From: CAYNTG01 sp964400105
GTDB taxonomy: Bacteria > UBP14 > UBA6098
Direction of reading: 5' to 3'
Assembly: GCA_964400105.1 (NCBI GenBank)
Contig: CAYNTG010000034.1
Location: 1-21,065, forward strand
Length of the DNA: 21,065 nt
The notes under the pieces: model-generated
The model's input: the letters and a program-made list of their open reading frames with translations, nothing else
Told to the model about the DNA's origin: nothing
The model's database searches: none
Translations under genes and position numbers: made by a program
Shown here: positions 1 through 6,682 of the stretch, piece by piece
How positions within the stretch are numbered: position 1 is the stretch's first letter
Layout: every line of letters begins with the position of its first letter

Positions 1-2
1 CA

Positions 3-647
3 AATAATTACAGCTTTGGTGCTTCGAGTTTCGTAGATCCATCTTCTGGAAATTATCATCTTACGAATCATTCTCGTTATATTGATATAGCTATAGAACA
101 TTTCGTTGTGGGCGCAGACACTTTTTACGCGCCTTCTATTGATATCGAAGGAACCCCCCGGCCAAACGGAAGCGGTTTTGATATCGGCGCATACGAGTAT
201 TTATTTGCATTCTACGATTCCACGCTTTTTATACAATCGGGGTGGAATCTAATTAGCGTGCCAACCGACGACCCGGCATACTTTATGGAATTCATAGCCC
301 ACCTTGCAGGTCCTATCTATGAATACGATAGCACGGGGTATCGGGAAACTTCGATTATAACCCCCGGCAAGGGCTATTGGGTTCCGGTAGATTCGGCGTT
401 TTCGTTTACTACGTCCGGGAGCGATATCGATTCGGTTTTAGTGCATCTTCGGGTCGGGTGGAATCTAATCGGAACATGTGGGCATCCAATTTATGCTTTA
501 TATCATCCCATTTTTTCCACAGATATTGGCCCTTATTACGGATTTGATTCCGCGTCCGGTGTTTATTACAGAACCGACCATTTATATCCGGGAAATGGGT
601 ATTGGGTGTTATCGAAATTGGACACGACGTTGTTTTTCGGACCGTGA
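3..647 (+). CDS. 3' part of a secreted beta-helix protein with two WNLI/GYWV modules
   Basis: The reading frame is open from the window edge, so the N-terminus is missing; about 214 residues are visible. The first ~60 residues look like the last turn of a right-handed parallel beta-helix: a DPSSGNYHL segment, then IDIEGTPRPNGSGFDIGAYE, the pattern that ends many 'choice-of-anchor Q' and pectate-lyase-like surface proteins. Two tandem modules follow, GWNLISVP...PGKGYWV and GWNLIGTC...PGNGYWV, each roughly 65 residues. Modules of this kind are frequent at the C-terminus of secreted proteins in FCB-type bacteria. No PNPFN sorting domain is present, unlike the subtilase and the last gene of this window. 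The protein is probably extracellular or surface-attached; its ligand or substrate cannot be read. The family type is fairly clear, the exact role is unknown. Confidence 0.75.
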   Translation, partial: NNYSFGASSFVDPSSGNYHLTNHSRYIDIAIEHFVVGADTFYAPSIDIEGTPRPNGSGFDIGAYEYLFAFYDSTLFIQSGWNLISVPTDDPAYFMEFIAHLAGPIYEYDSTGYRETSIITPGKGYWVPVDSAFSFTTSGSDIDSVLVHLRVGWNLIGTCGHPIYALYHPIFSTDIGPYYGFDSASGVYYRTDHLYPGNGYWVLSKLDTTLFFGP

Positions 648-679
648 GACGAATAAAAAGGAGCGTATTATGAGCAGTG

Positions 680-788
680 GCGGGTTTTATTGAGCGAAGC
701 GAAATCCCACGGACGCCCGCCCGCCGTTAAATAACGATAATCGTGAATTGCGAAACGGGACGGCGCAAGGTCCTCCCTTGCGGTGTCC
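680..788. repeat. Dispersed GC-rich intergenic repeat, copy A
   Basis: This stretch contains GCGGGTTT (680-687), ACGCCCGCCCGC (713-724) and ACGGGACGGCGC (755-766). The same three blocks recur in the same order at 20205-20260. The right end folds into a hairpin, CGCAAGG (764-770) pairing with CCTTGCG (776-782), framed by GGAC (758-761) and GTCC (785-788). It fills the space between the beta-helix gene and the kinase gene and contains no credible gene. Confidence 0.6.
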
Positions 789-835
789 ATTAGGTCGTTC
801 ATTTGGAATAAAAATAACGAAAGGAAGAATTGAAA

Positions 836-1561
836 ATGAAAAAGAAAACTTTCGACATCATTATGCTTCACGGTCGCCCGGCAGCGGGCAAATCGGAGAT
901 TATCGATTACCTCAAGAAGACGAAGGTCGATGAGCGTGTGCGCCGGTTTCATATCGATCGGTTCGAGGAGATCGACGATTTTCCGATGATCTGGACATGG
1001 TTTGAGGAGGACGATATCCTCGAAAAAATGGGGCATCCGAGGATTCATTCGACCTCTAAGGGATATTTCAAGGAAATCTACCTTTGGGATCTCTTGATAA
1101 AGAGGATAAATCTCGAATATGCAAAGCGGAACCGCGATATAGAAAATTATCACGATTATTACACGACGATCGTCGAGTTTTCCAGAGGGACGGAACATGG
1201 CGGGTATAAATACGCATACAAACACCTTTCCGAGGATATCTTGCGCCGCGCCGCAATTGTTTTTATCGATGTCAGCTACGAGGAATCGTTGCGCAAGAAC
1301 CGCAAGCGGTTCAATCCCGAAAAACCGGACAGCATCCTCGAACACGGCCTCGACGACGATAAGATGGAGGCTCTATATAAAGAGGTGGATTGGGACGGGT
1401 TCACCGCAAACGATCCGAACTTCGTCGATGTAAATGGGATACGAGTTCCATATGCGGTTTTCGACAACCATGACGATGTTACTACAAAGCGTGGCTCCGC
1501 ACTCGGCGACCGCCTCGAAACCGTGATTAATCGGCTGTGGGAAAACTATTCGTCGAGATAA
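836..1561 (+). CDS. P-loop kinase-like protein of unknown substrate
   Basis: This is a 241-residue soluble protein with a clear Walker A motif, GRPAAGKS, at residues 13-20, right after the first beta-strand, as in small nucleoside/nucleotide kinases and zeta-toxin-like kinases. A later hydrophobic strand AAIVFIDVSYEES followed by basic RKNRKRF (about 140-160) resembles the strand-plus-lid arrangement of such kinases. I do not recognise the specific family. The ATG at 836 is preferred because AAGGAAG (821-827) sits 8 bases upstream; an in-frame TTG at 830 is too close to it. The adenosine-specific kinase gene starts 28 bases after the stop, so the two are probably co-transcribed and may both act in nucleotide or cofactor metabolism. 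ATP or GTP use is well supported; the acceptor is unknown. Confidence 0.7.
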   Translation: MKKKTFDIIMLHGRPAAGKSEIIDYLKKTKVDERVRRFHIDRFEEIDDFPMIWTWFEEDDILEKMGHPRIHSTSKGYFKEIYLWDLLIKRINLEYAKRNRDIENYHDYYTTIVEFSRGTEHGGYKYAYKHLSEDILRRAAIVFIDVSYEESLRKNRKRFNPEKPDSILEHGLDDDKMEALYKEVDWDGFTANDPNFVDVNGIRVPYAVFDNHDDVTTKRGSALGDRLETVINRLWENYSSR

Positions 1562-1589
1562 TTTTCTCGAATAACTCAAAGGAACCAAA

Positions 1590-2075
1590 ATGAAGCTGGA
1601 AAATGTCAAACTGCAATTCCCCGATGGCCTGAATATAATCCTCGGTCAAACTCATTTCATCAAATCTGTCGAAGACATCTACGAGGCGATGGTCGGTTCC
1701 ATGCCTGCGCCAAAGTTCGGCATAGCCTTCTCCGAGGCCTCCGGCGAGCGCCTGGTTCGACATATCGGCACCGATGACGGGCTTACAGAGATCGCCGCCG
1801 ACAATCTGATGCGCATCAAATCCGGGCACTGTTTCTTGATCATAATGCGGGACTGCTTTCCGATAAACGTCCTTAACGCGATCGAGGCCGTGCCGGAGGT
1901 GTGCAATATTTTCTGTGCGACGGCCAATCCGGTCGAGGTTATCGTCGGACGCAACGATGCCGGCGATGGAGCGATATTGGGCGTTATCGACGGTCGGGCA
2001 CCGCTTGGGATCGAGGACAAAAAGGACATCGAATGGCGGCACGATTTTCTGAGGAAAATCGGATATAAAAAATAA
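1590..2075 (+). CDS. Adenosine-specific kinase (DUF355 / COG1839 family)
   Basis: This 161-residue protein matches the small adenosine-specific kinase family known from archaea and several bacterial lineages. The landmarks are FGIAFSEASGERLVR near residue 43, the central IKSGHCFLIIMRDCFPINVLN, and the signature IFCATANPVEVIVG followed by GAILGVIDGRAPLGIE. The family lacks a Walker motif and uses its own fold; its best studied member binds and phosphorylates adenosine. Length is typical for the family. The ATG has AAGG at 1579-1582. The gene lies 28 bases after an unrecognised P-loop kinase and before a tandem-repeat stretch with a scaffold gap, so the 3' transcript end cannot be judged. The assignment is confident; the physiological role of the family is poorly understood. 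Confidence 0.9.
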   Translation: MKLENVKLQFPDGLNIILGQTHFIKSVEDIYEAMVGSMPAPKFGIAFSEASGERLVRHIGTDDGLTEIAADNLMRIKSGHCFLIIMRDCFPINVLNAIEAVPEVCNIFCATANPVEVIVGRNDAGDGAILGVIDGRAPLGIEDKKDIEWRHDFLRKIGYKK

Positions 2076-2077
2076 CC

Positions 2078-2092
2078 CGGTCCTACTGACCG
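2078..2092 (+). terminator. Weak stem-loop after the adenosine-kinase gene
   Basis: CGGTC (2078-2082) pairs with GACCG (2088-2092) around a five-base loop, directly after the stop codon. There is no T-run, so a terminator role is only possible. It may instead be part of the neighbouring repeat. Confidence 0.25.
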
Positions 2093-2144
2093 ATGAGGCC
2101 GGCAATGCCAAAACCGAGGCCGACCAGATTACTGCGGTTAAACT

Positions 2145-2352
2145 AAGCGCCGTTCCGGNNNNNNNNNNNNNNNNNNNNNNNNNNNNNNNNNNNNNNNNNN
2201 NNNNNNNNNNNNNNNNNNNNNNNNNNNNNNNNNNNNNNNNNNNNNNNNNNNNNNNNNNAAGCGCCGTTCCGGGTCGTCGGTGGGCAATGCCCACTGATGA
2301 GGCCGATTCGATGACTGAGGTTGAACAAAGCGCCGTTCCGGGTCGTCGGTGG
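2145..2352. repeat. Tandem repeat interrupted by scaffold gap 1
   Basis: AAGCGCCGTTCCGG occurs at 2145-2158 (cut by the gap), 2259-2272 and 2328-2341. The last two copies are identical over 25 bases (2259-2283 and 2328-2352) and are 69 bases apart. A shared GATGAGGCCG block precedes the first and third copies. One unit contains a hairpin, TCGGTGGGC pairing with GCCCACTGA around AAT (2278-2298). A tandem array explains why the assembly broke here. No gene is visible in 2076-2441. Confidence 0.8.
2159..2258. other. Assembly gap 1 (100 N)
   Basis: Exactly 100 N inside a tandem repeat. This is the conventional placeholder length, so the true distance is unknown and the repeat count may be larger. 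Confidence 0.98.
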
Positions 2353-2407
2353 CGGCGATTTTCGTTTGATTCCCCACCTTCCTCGCCGGAACTATCGATT
2401 TTGTAAC

Positions 2408-2435
2408 TTGCGTTTTTCCACGATTAGTTTATAAT
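2408..2435 (+). promoter_or_regulatory. Candidate promoter of the lolD-mcsAB-panD-glmU operon
   Basis: TTGCGT (2408-2413), 16 bases, then a perfect TATAAT (2430-2435). The expected transcription start falls at about 2442, which is the A of the lolD start codon. No Shine-Dalgarno sequence is present, so the first gene may be translated from a leaderless transcript. Confidence 0.55.
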
Positions 2436-2441
2436 AATTTA

Positions 2442-3149
2442 ATGGCAATATTAGAAGCGCATGGAATAAGCAAGAGCTATGTCGAGGGCGAGGGCGGACA
2501 TTTATCCGTTCTAGAGGGAGTTAATTTCTCCGCGTTCGAGGGACGCTTTATCGCTATCACCGGCGAATCCGGTGTCGGAAAATCTACGCTGCTCCATCTT
2601 CTGGGGTTTTTGGATAAACCGGACTCGGGGAAGATACTATTCGATGGACTCGATTCGTCGATGTTCAGAGATGTCCAATTATCGAATGTGCGAAACCGGA
2701 GGATTGGATTTATCTTCCAGTTTCACCACCTTCTCCCGGAGTTCGATGCGAGGGAAAACGTTGCCATTCCTGCCCGTATCGCAGGGATGAGCATGTCGGA
2801 TTCTTTCGATAAGGCATCGGAGCTTCTCGATTTAGTCGGATTATCCGAGAGGGCTTCGCATTTTCCTAAGACCCTGTCCGGCGGTGAATTACAACGTGTG
2901 GCCCTCGCCAGAGCGCTCGTCAACGAGCCGTCCATTGTTATCGCAGATGAACCGACAGGGAATCTCGATGCGAAAAATGAAAGAAAATTGATCGAATTGC
3001 TATTGAAAATCACGCGGGAAAAGAATATGGCGGTTGTCCTCGCTACACATAACCGCGACCTGGCCGATATGGCCGACGCGACATTCCTTCTCGAGGATAG
3101 GATATTAAAGCCTTTTCCTGAAAAAAAGGCAAATAGCCGGGAGATTTAA
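2442..3149 (+). CDS. lolD: LolD-like ABC transporter ATP-binding protein
   Basis: This 235-residue protein is a nucleotide-binding subunit of the LolD/MacB class, which powers extraction of lipoproteins from the inner membrane or related MacB-type mechanotransmission. All ATPase motifs are present: Walker A GESGVGKST (about 42-50), a Q-loop in FIFQFHHLLPEF, signature LSGGELQRVALARAL, Walker B IVIADEPTGNLD and the switch His in VLATHNRD. The LLPEF stretch after the Q-loop is typical of LolD. The cognate permease (LolC/LolE) is not next to it; instead mcsA starts 3 bases after the stop. The start ATG lies directly behind a TATAAT box with no ribosome-binding site. MacB-type or other efflux ATPases of the same subfamily are the alternative. 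Confidence 0.85.
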   Translation: MAILEAHGISKSYVEGEGGHLSVLEGVNFSAFEGRFIAITGESGVGKSTLLHLLGFLDKPDSGKILFDGLDSSMFRDVQLSNVRNRRIGFIFQFHHLLPEFDARENVAIPARIAGMSMSDSFDKASELLDLVGLSERASHFPKTLSGGELQRVALARALVNEPSIVIADEPTGNLDAKNERKLIELLLKITREKNMAVVLATHNRDLADMADATFLLEDRILKPFPEKKANSREI

Positions 3150-3152
3150 GCT

Positions 3153-3617
3153 GTGGAAAAATGTTATATATGCAAAGATAAACAGGCCGAGATTCGCTGC
3201 GTTATCGTGATAAGAGGCAGGAAAATCGTGCGTCATCTTTGCGCGGATTGTGCCCGAAAAGCTGGTTTTACGGAGCAATTAAAATACACTCGAAGGAATC
3301 TATCGAGCGCACCGAAGATCACCACAGAGCGCCGTGATATTATCTGCAGCGGATGTCATCTCGAATTTTCACAGTTTTTGAAAACTGGTCTTTTCGGCTG
3401 CCCTAAGTGTTACGAAACATTCGATAGATTTATCGGAGATATCCTCAAGGGCATCCATTCGGCCACATATCATCGAGGAAGAGGGCCTGGCAAGGAACGC
3501 GATCTCGACCTGGCACAGCTCAGGTGGAAGCTCTCGGAGGCCGTTCAGTCGGAGGATTTCGAGAAAGCGGCCGATTTACGCGACGAAATTTACCAGATCG
3601 AGAAGGGTGTCAATTGA
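3153..3617 (+). CDS. mcsA: McsA-like zinc-finger protein with UVR motif
   Basis: This 154-residue protein has the McsA layout. A first CxxC pair (C4/C7) couples to LCADC (about 29-33), a second pair sits in CSGC (about 65-68) and CPKC (about 83-86), and a C-terminal UVR helix pair LRWKLSEAVQSEDFEKAADLRDEI follows in two contiguous parts. In Bacillus, McsA binds zinc and activates the arginine kinase McsB, which marks proteins for ClpCP. The start is GTG at 3153, with GGGAG at 3139-3143 and 9 bases spacing. The stop overlaps the mcsB start (TTGA at 3614-3617), which implies translational coupling. No ctsR or clpC is adjacent, unlike in Firmicutes. The assignment is strong on architecture and neighbour. 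Confidence 0.85.
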   Translation: MEKCYICKDKQAEIRCVIVIRGRKIVRHLCADCARKAGFTEQLKYTRRNLSSAPKITTERRDIICSGCHLEFSQFLKTGLFGCPKCYETFDRFIGDILKGIHSATYHRGRGPGKERDLDLAQLRWKLSEAVQSEDFEKAADLRDEIYQIEKGVN

Positions 3618-4663
3618 TCGAGAGCGTTTATCCGCCGAAATTGCCGGAATGGCTTTCAATGGGCGGCGAAAATTTCGAGGTCGTGCTTGGGTCGGAGGCC
3701 CTATATGTGCGCAATGTGGTCGGCAAAAACTTTCCTTCCCGGCTCGATGATATGGAGCTAAAGAATCTTCGCCACCACCTCATAACCTCTTTAAAAGACC
3801 CCCTCTACGATTTTAAGCTCTGGGAAACGGACGTTCTGCGAAATGAGGATCTCGGTTTTTTGATAGAGCGATTTAGCGCACCACACGAGATTCAGAGATA
3901 TAATAAAGGATCTGCGCTTTTTCTTTCCGAGGACGAGAGTAGATGGGTTTGCCTCAACATCATCGACCATTTAAGATTCCGGGTGGCAAAGGGTGGCAGC
4001 GACATCGAGGCATGTTACCGTAACGCCCGCCTTATGGAAGAGAGGTTCGAAAAAAGCCTTCCGTTCGCATATTCCGAGCGATTCGGTTTTCTCACTTCGA
4101 GGCCGACGGAATGCGGAACCGCTTTGGTTTTGCGGTTTTACGTCCATATTCCGGGAGTGATCTTCTCGAACGGTTTTTTTAAACTTCGCGATAAGTTATC
4201 AAAGGCCGGCACCGTTCTTCAACCATTGCAGGATGAGTCTATGAGCACGGAAGGACATGTTTTTATCGTCCATACGGCGCACAGTCTCGGCGTCGATGAG
4301 GAGGAGGTTCTCGCTGCGGCACAGGATATGCTCGACGAGATAGTCGAGATGGAATACGAAGCGCGTGCGGAGCTTGTCTCGAAGGCGCGGTTTCAGATCG
4401 AGGATAAGATCATGCGCGGAATAGGGGTTTTGACACACGCAAAAATGATCGCAAAGAAGGAGGGCTATGCACTTGCCAATGCCCTTCGATTGGGAGCCGC
4501 TGAAAAAATTATCGGAGATACTATTGACATTATGTCGGCCACGGAGTTATATTTTGTCGGACAATCAATCCACCTCGCCCGGTTGACCGGTGGCGGAGAT
4601 GGTATTTTGGCGGACTCGAACAGAGCCGATCTTTTTAGAAGCTATCTTAAACAGGGGGAATAA
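3614..4663 (+). CDS. mcsB: McsB-like protein arginine kinase homologue, probably catalytically inactive
   Basis: This 349-residue protein is co-linear with McsB (phosphagen-kinase fold): LPEWLS near the start, AYSERFGFLTSRPT around 152-165, the long helical C-terminal domain and YGVL/IGVL-type motif. However, the catalytic signatures look eroded. The SSRIRLARN segment reads GSEALYVRN (26-34). The NEEDH motif with the catalytic Glu reads NIIDH (115-119). The NVGTGLRASV segment reads ECGTALVLRF (166-175). The RG-YGEGSE loop reads QPLQDESMSTEG (203-214). The comparison is to Bacillus McsB as remembered. The TTG start at 3614 follows AAGGG at 3603 and overlaps the mcsA stop by 4 bases; a further 30 upstream codons would overlap mcsA. 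The frame is intact throughout, so this is a maintained protein, perhaps a phosphoarginine reader or McsA partner rather than a kinase. Confidence 0.8.
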   Translation: MIESVYPPKLPEWLSMGGENFEVVLGSEALYVRNVVGKNFPSRLDDMELKNLRHHLITSLKDPLYDFKLWETDVLRNEDLGFLIERFSAPHEIQRYNKGSALFLSEDESRWVCLNIIDHLRFRVAKGGSDIEACYRNARLMEERFEKSLPFAYSERFGFLTSRPTECGTALVLRFYVHIPGVIFSNGFFKLRDKLSKAGTVLQPLQDESMSTEGHVFIVHTAHSLGVDEEEVLAAAQDMLDEIVEMEYEARAELVSKARFQIEDKIMRGIGVLTHAKMIAKKEGYALANALRLGAAEKIIGDTIDIMSATELYFVGQSIHLARLTGGGDGILADSNRADLFRSYLKQGE

Positions 4664-5016
4664 TGTTTAGAATATGGTGTCGCTCGAAAATATCGAAAGC
4701 GACTATCACCGGAGTGGAACTCGAATACGAGGGAAGCATAACGATACCCTCCGACATAATTGAGGCCGCCGATATGCTTCCCGGCGAGCGCGTGCAAATC
4801 GTGAACATGAATAACGGCGAGCGTCTCGACACCTATATAATCGCGGGCGAACGCGGGTCCGGCGAGATCCTTTTGAACGGACCGGCTGCAAGACGTGGGA
4901 TGTCGGGTGATAGGATTATGGTTCTTGCATATTCGATCGGTTCGGACGAAGAGGTGAAGCCGCCGAAAATGCTTAAATTGGACGGCGACAATAGAATTGT
5001 GAGTGGGAACACATGA
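4663..5016 (+). CDS. panD: Aspartate 1-decarboxylase (pyruvoyl enzyme)
   Basis: PanD makes beta-alanine from L-aspartate for pantothenate and coenzyme A. The 117-residue protein has the self-cleavage site YEGSITI with Gly24-Ser25, exactly where the family cuts to form the pyruvoyl group. Active-site Lys9, Arg54 and Tyr58 in NNGERLDTY are present, as is the GERGSGEILLNGPAARRG core. A tail of about 20 residues beyond the usual LAYS end is poorly conserved. The ATG overlaps the mcsB stop (TAATG at 4661-4665), and the next gene overlaps the panD stop by ATGA. The gene is thus deep in an operon that has no other pantothenate gene. Confidence 0.95.
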   Translation: MFRIWCRSKISKATITGVELEYEGSITIPSDIIEAADMLPGERVQIVNMNNGERLDTYIIAGERGSGEILLNGPAARRGMSGDRIMVLAYSIGSDEEVKPPKMLKLDGDNRIVSGNT

Positions 5017-5753
5017 TGTTGGGAATCGTTATCCTCGCGGCGGGCGAGGGGAAGCGGATGAAAAGCGACCGGGCGAAGGTCCTCATAGAGGTTGTCGGAA
5101 GGCCGATGATCGATAGCGTTATCGAGGCCGCACGGGGACTCGATCCTGTGAAAATCGTGGTCGTCGTCGGAGACCGTATGGAGCAGGTGATCGCGCACCT
5201 CAAAGGCGCGCGAGTCGTGTTCTGTGTCCAGAGCGAACAGCGCGGCACCGCCGACGCGGTGAAATGCGCCGCGTCGCCGTTCGACGGTTTCGAGGGTGAA
5301 ATCCTCGTTCTGTGTGGCGATACACCATTCGTTACAACGCAGACACTTAAGGGATTGGTCGATTTACATCGCGAAGCGGATGCCGTAGCGACGGTGCTTA
5401 CGGCAATTCACGACGATCCGAAGGAATACGGACGCATCGTCCGGGACGGTGAGGGCAATCTCGACCGCATCGTCGAGTTCGCGGATGCTGACGTGTCGAT
5501 AAGGGCGATCCGTGAGGTCAACGGCGGCATCTATGTTTTCGATTCCAGAGAGCTGTGGTCGGCGCTCGGTTCCATCGGGACGGACAATGTGCAGGGCGAG
5601 TTTTACCTCACCGACATATTCACAGTTTTCAAAAATAAGGGCAAAAAGGTCGCGGCGGTCGCGGCTGAAAATCCGCTTGAAACGGCTGGAATAAACCGTT
5701 ACGAGCAGATCGAGCAATACGAAAATGCGTTCGAGAACCTCTCGAACGATTAG
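5013..5753 (+). CDS. glmU: GlmU-type uridylyltransferase lacking the acetyltransferase domain
   Basis: This 246-residue nucleotidyltransferase matches the N-terminal half of GlmU, which converts UTP and GlcNAc-1-P to UDP-GlcNAc for peptidoglycan and LPS. Visible motifs are LAAGEGKRMKSDRAKVL (8-24), QSEQRGTADAV (73-83), the metal-binding Asp103 in VLCGDTPFV, YGRIV, EVNGGIYVFD and the second metal-ligand Asn228 in GINRYEQI. The usual left-handed beta-helix acetyltransferase domain (about 200 residues) is absent, with a clean stop at 5753. Either acetylation is done by a separate protein or another activated sugar is made. The start overlaps the panD stop (ATGA at 5013-5016); the ATG three bases later is an alternative. 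Confidence 0.85.
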   Translation: MMLGIVILAAGEGKRMKSDRAKVLIEVVGRPMIDSVIEAARGLDPVKIVVVVGDRMEQVIAHLKGARVVFCVQSEQRGTADAVKCAASPFDGFEGEILVLCGDTPFVTTQTLKGLVDLHREADAVATVLTAIHDDPKEYGRIVRDGEGNLDRIVEFADADVSIRAIREVNGGIYVFDSRELWSALGSIGTDNVQGEFYLTDIFTVFKNKGKKVAAVAAENPLETAGINRYEQIEQYENAFENLSND

Positions 5754-5777
5754 CATAGATAATTTAATTGTATTCTT

Positions 5778-5786
5778 AAGGAGGAG
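5778..5786 (+). promoter_or_regulatory. Strong ribosome-binding site
   Basis: AAGGAGGAG ends two bases before the ATG at 5789. It is the most complete Shine-Dalgarno match in the window and suggests high translation of the small secreted protein that follows. Confidence 0.8.
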
Positions 5787-5788
5787 AT

Positions 5789-6241
5789 ATGTCAAAGTAT
5801 GTGATTTTACTGGTGTCGTTGGTTTTCACAATCACACTTTTCGCGCAGCAGGTCGAGCCGTTTTCCGCAGATGAGGGCGTCGCCATCGAGATTTATGAAG
5901 CGGCGTTGCCATTGCTCGAGGCCGTAGAGCCGCTCTTCGACGTCGAGGGGGCCGATGAGGTCGAATTTGATGCGCTCGAAGATGTCGCCAAGGAGAGCGA
6001 TATCGCACTCAAGCCCATAAAAAAAGCGATTAAGGGCGATCCGTTCATGGCGGTCTATGCGATGAACCGGCTTGGTATCTACGCCAAAGATAACATCTCG
6101 ATGGCCGACGGAGCCGAGGAACCGGAGCTTAAAGAGGCCTTGCTCGATGCCGGCACGACCGCCTCGAAACACGAAAAAGCCCTTCGGGTTCTGATCGAAA
6201 AGTGGGCGCCCAAAGAGCTTCAAGGCGATGAGGAGAAATAA
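5789..6241 (+). CDS. Small acidic periplasmic protein, unknown
   Basis: This 150-residue protein has a Sec signal peptide: MSKYV, a hydrophobic core ILLVSLVFTITLF, and probable cleavage after AQQ or FAQ at about residue 19-21. The mature part is rich in Glu, Asp and Ala, looks all-helical, has no cysteine and no motif I recognise. It is preceded by a near-perfect Shine-Dalgarno sequence and starts 35 bases after glmU, so it could be the last part of that operon or have its own promoter. The next gene begins at the base after its stop codon. I assign no function. Confidence 0.7.
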   Translation: MSKYVILLVSLVFTITLFAQQVEPFSADEGVAIEIYEAALPLLEAVEPLFDVEGADEVEFDALEDVAKESDIALKPIKKAIKGDPFMAVYAMNRLGIYAKDNISMADGAEEPELKEALLDAGTTASKHEKALRVLIEKWAPKELQGDEEK

Positions 6242-6625
6242 TTGACTTCTGAGGGTCGTAGCCACAAATATATTATCAAATCGAGGACAATCGGCGTCCA
6301 CAATTTCACCCGGCTGAATTCCGATAATTTCAACATTCCGGTGATGTTGCAAAAGACGCCGGGAATCATCTCGGCGAAGCTCGACGAGGACAAGGGCAAG
6401 CTCTATGTGGTCTATGATCTCGAACAAACGAGTTTCGACGATATCGAGATTGTCCTCGATAAGATCGGTTGCCCACGGGATAACACATTTTGGGAACGCC
6501 TTCGAGAGAGCTTTATCCGTTTTGCCGAGGAAAACGAGCGCTCGCATTTAGAGGCCCATGTCAACTCGTTCGAATATTCTCCGATGGGGACCATAGAAGA
6601 GAAGCACGACACCGATATCGATTAG
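6242..6625 (+). CDS. Small protein with an HMA-like fold but no metal-binding cysteines
   Basis: This 127-residue cytoplasmic protein probably starts with TTG at 6242, immediately after the preceding stop codon, with GAGGAG (6230-6235) six bases upstream. Residues ~25-78 (IPVMLQKTPGIISAKLDEDK...VVYDLEQTSFDDIEIVLDKIG) have the beta-alpha-beta-beta-alpha pattern and spacing of heavy-metal-associated domains. The CxxC metal site is missing, and the only cysteine is at the domain end. The rest is helical and charged. It is probably co-translated with the periplasmic protein before it. A strong terminator follows 65 bases later. The fold guess is tentative and the function unknown. Confidence 0.6.
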   Translation: MTSEGRSHKYIIKSRTIGVHNFTRLNSDNFNIPVMLQKTPGIISAKLDEDKGKLYVVYDLEQTSFDDIEIVLDKIGCPRDNTFWERLRESFIRFAEENERSHLEAHVNSFEYSPMGTIEEKHDTDID

Positions 6626-6682
6626 CTATTGACGCGACCGACAGGCTCGCGTTAGCGATTCGGGACATCTATTTTCCGATAC

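Noticed and set aside
668..1345. 225-codon minus-strand frame
   Set aside because: It lies opposite the P-loop kinase gene, which has a Walker A motif and ribosome-binding site; the minus frame has neither.
1527..2294. 255-codon minus-strand frame running through gap 1
   Set aside because: It reads through N bases and is antisense to the adenosine-specific kinase.
5807..6547. 246-codon minus-strand frame across two small genes
   Set aside because: The plus-strand genes have strong ribosome-binding sites, contiguous starts and a terminator; the minus frame is a codon-bias shadow.
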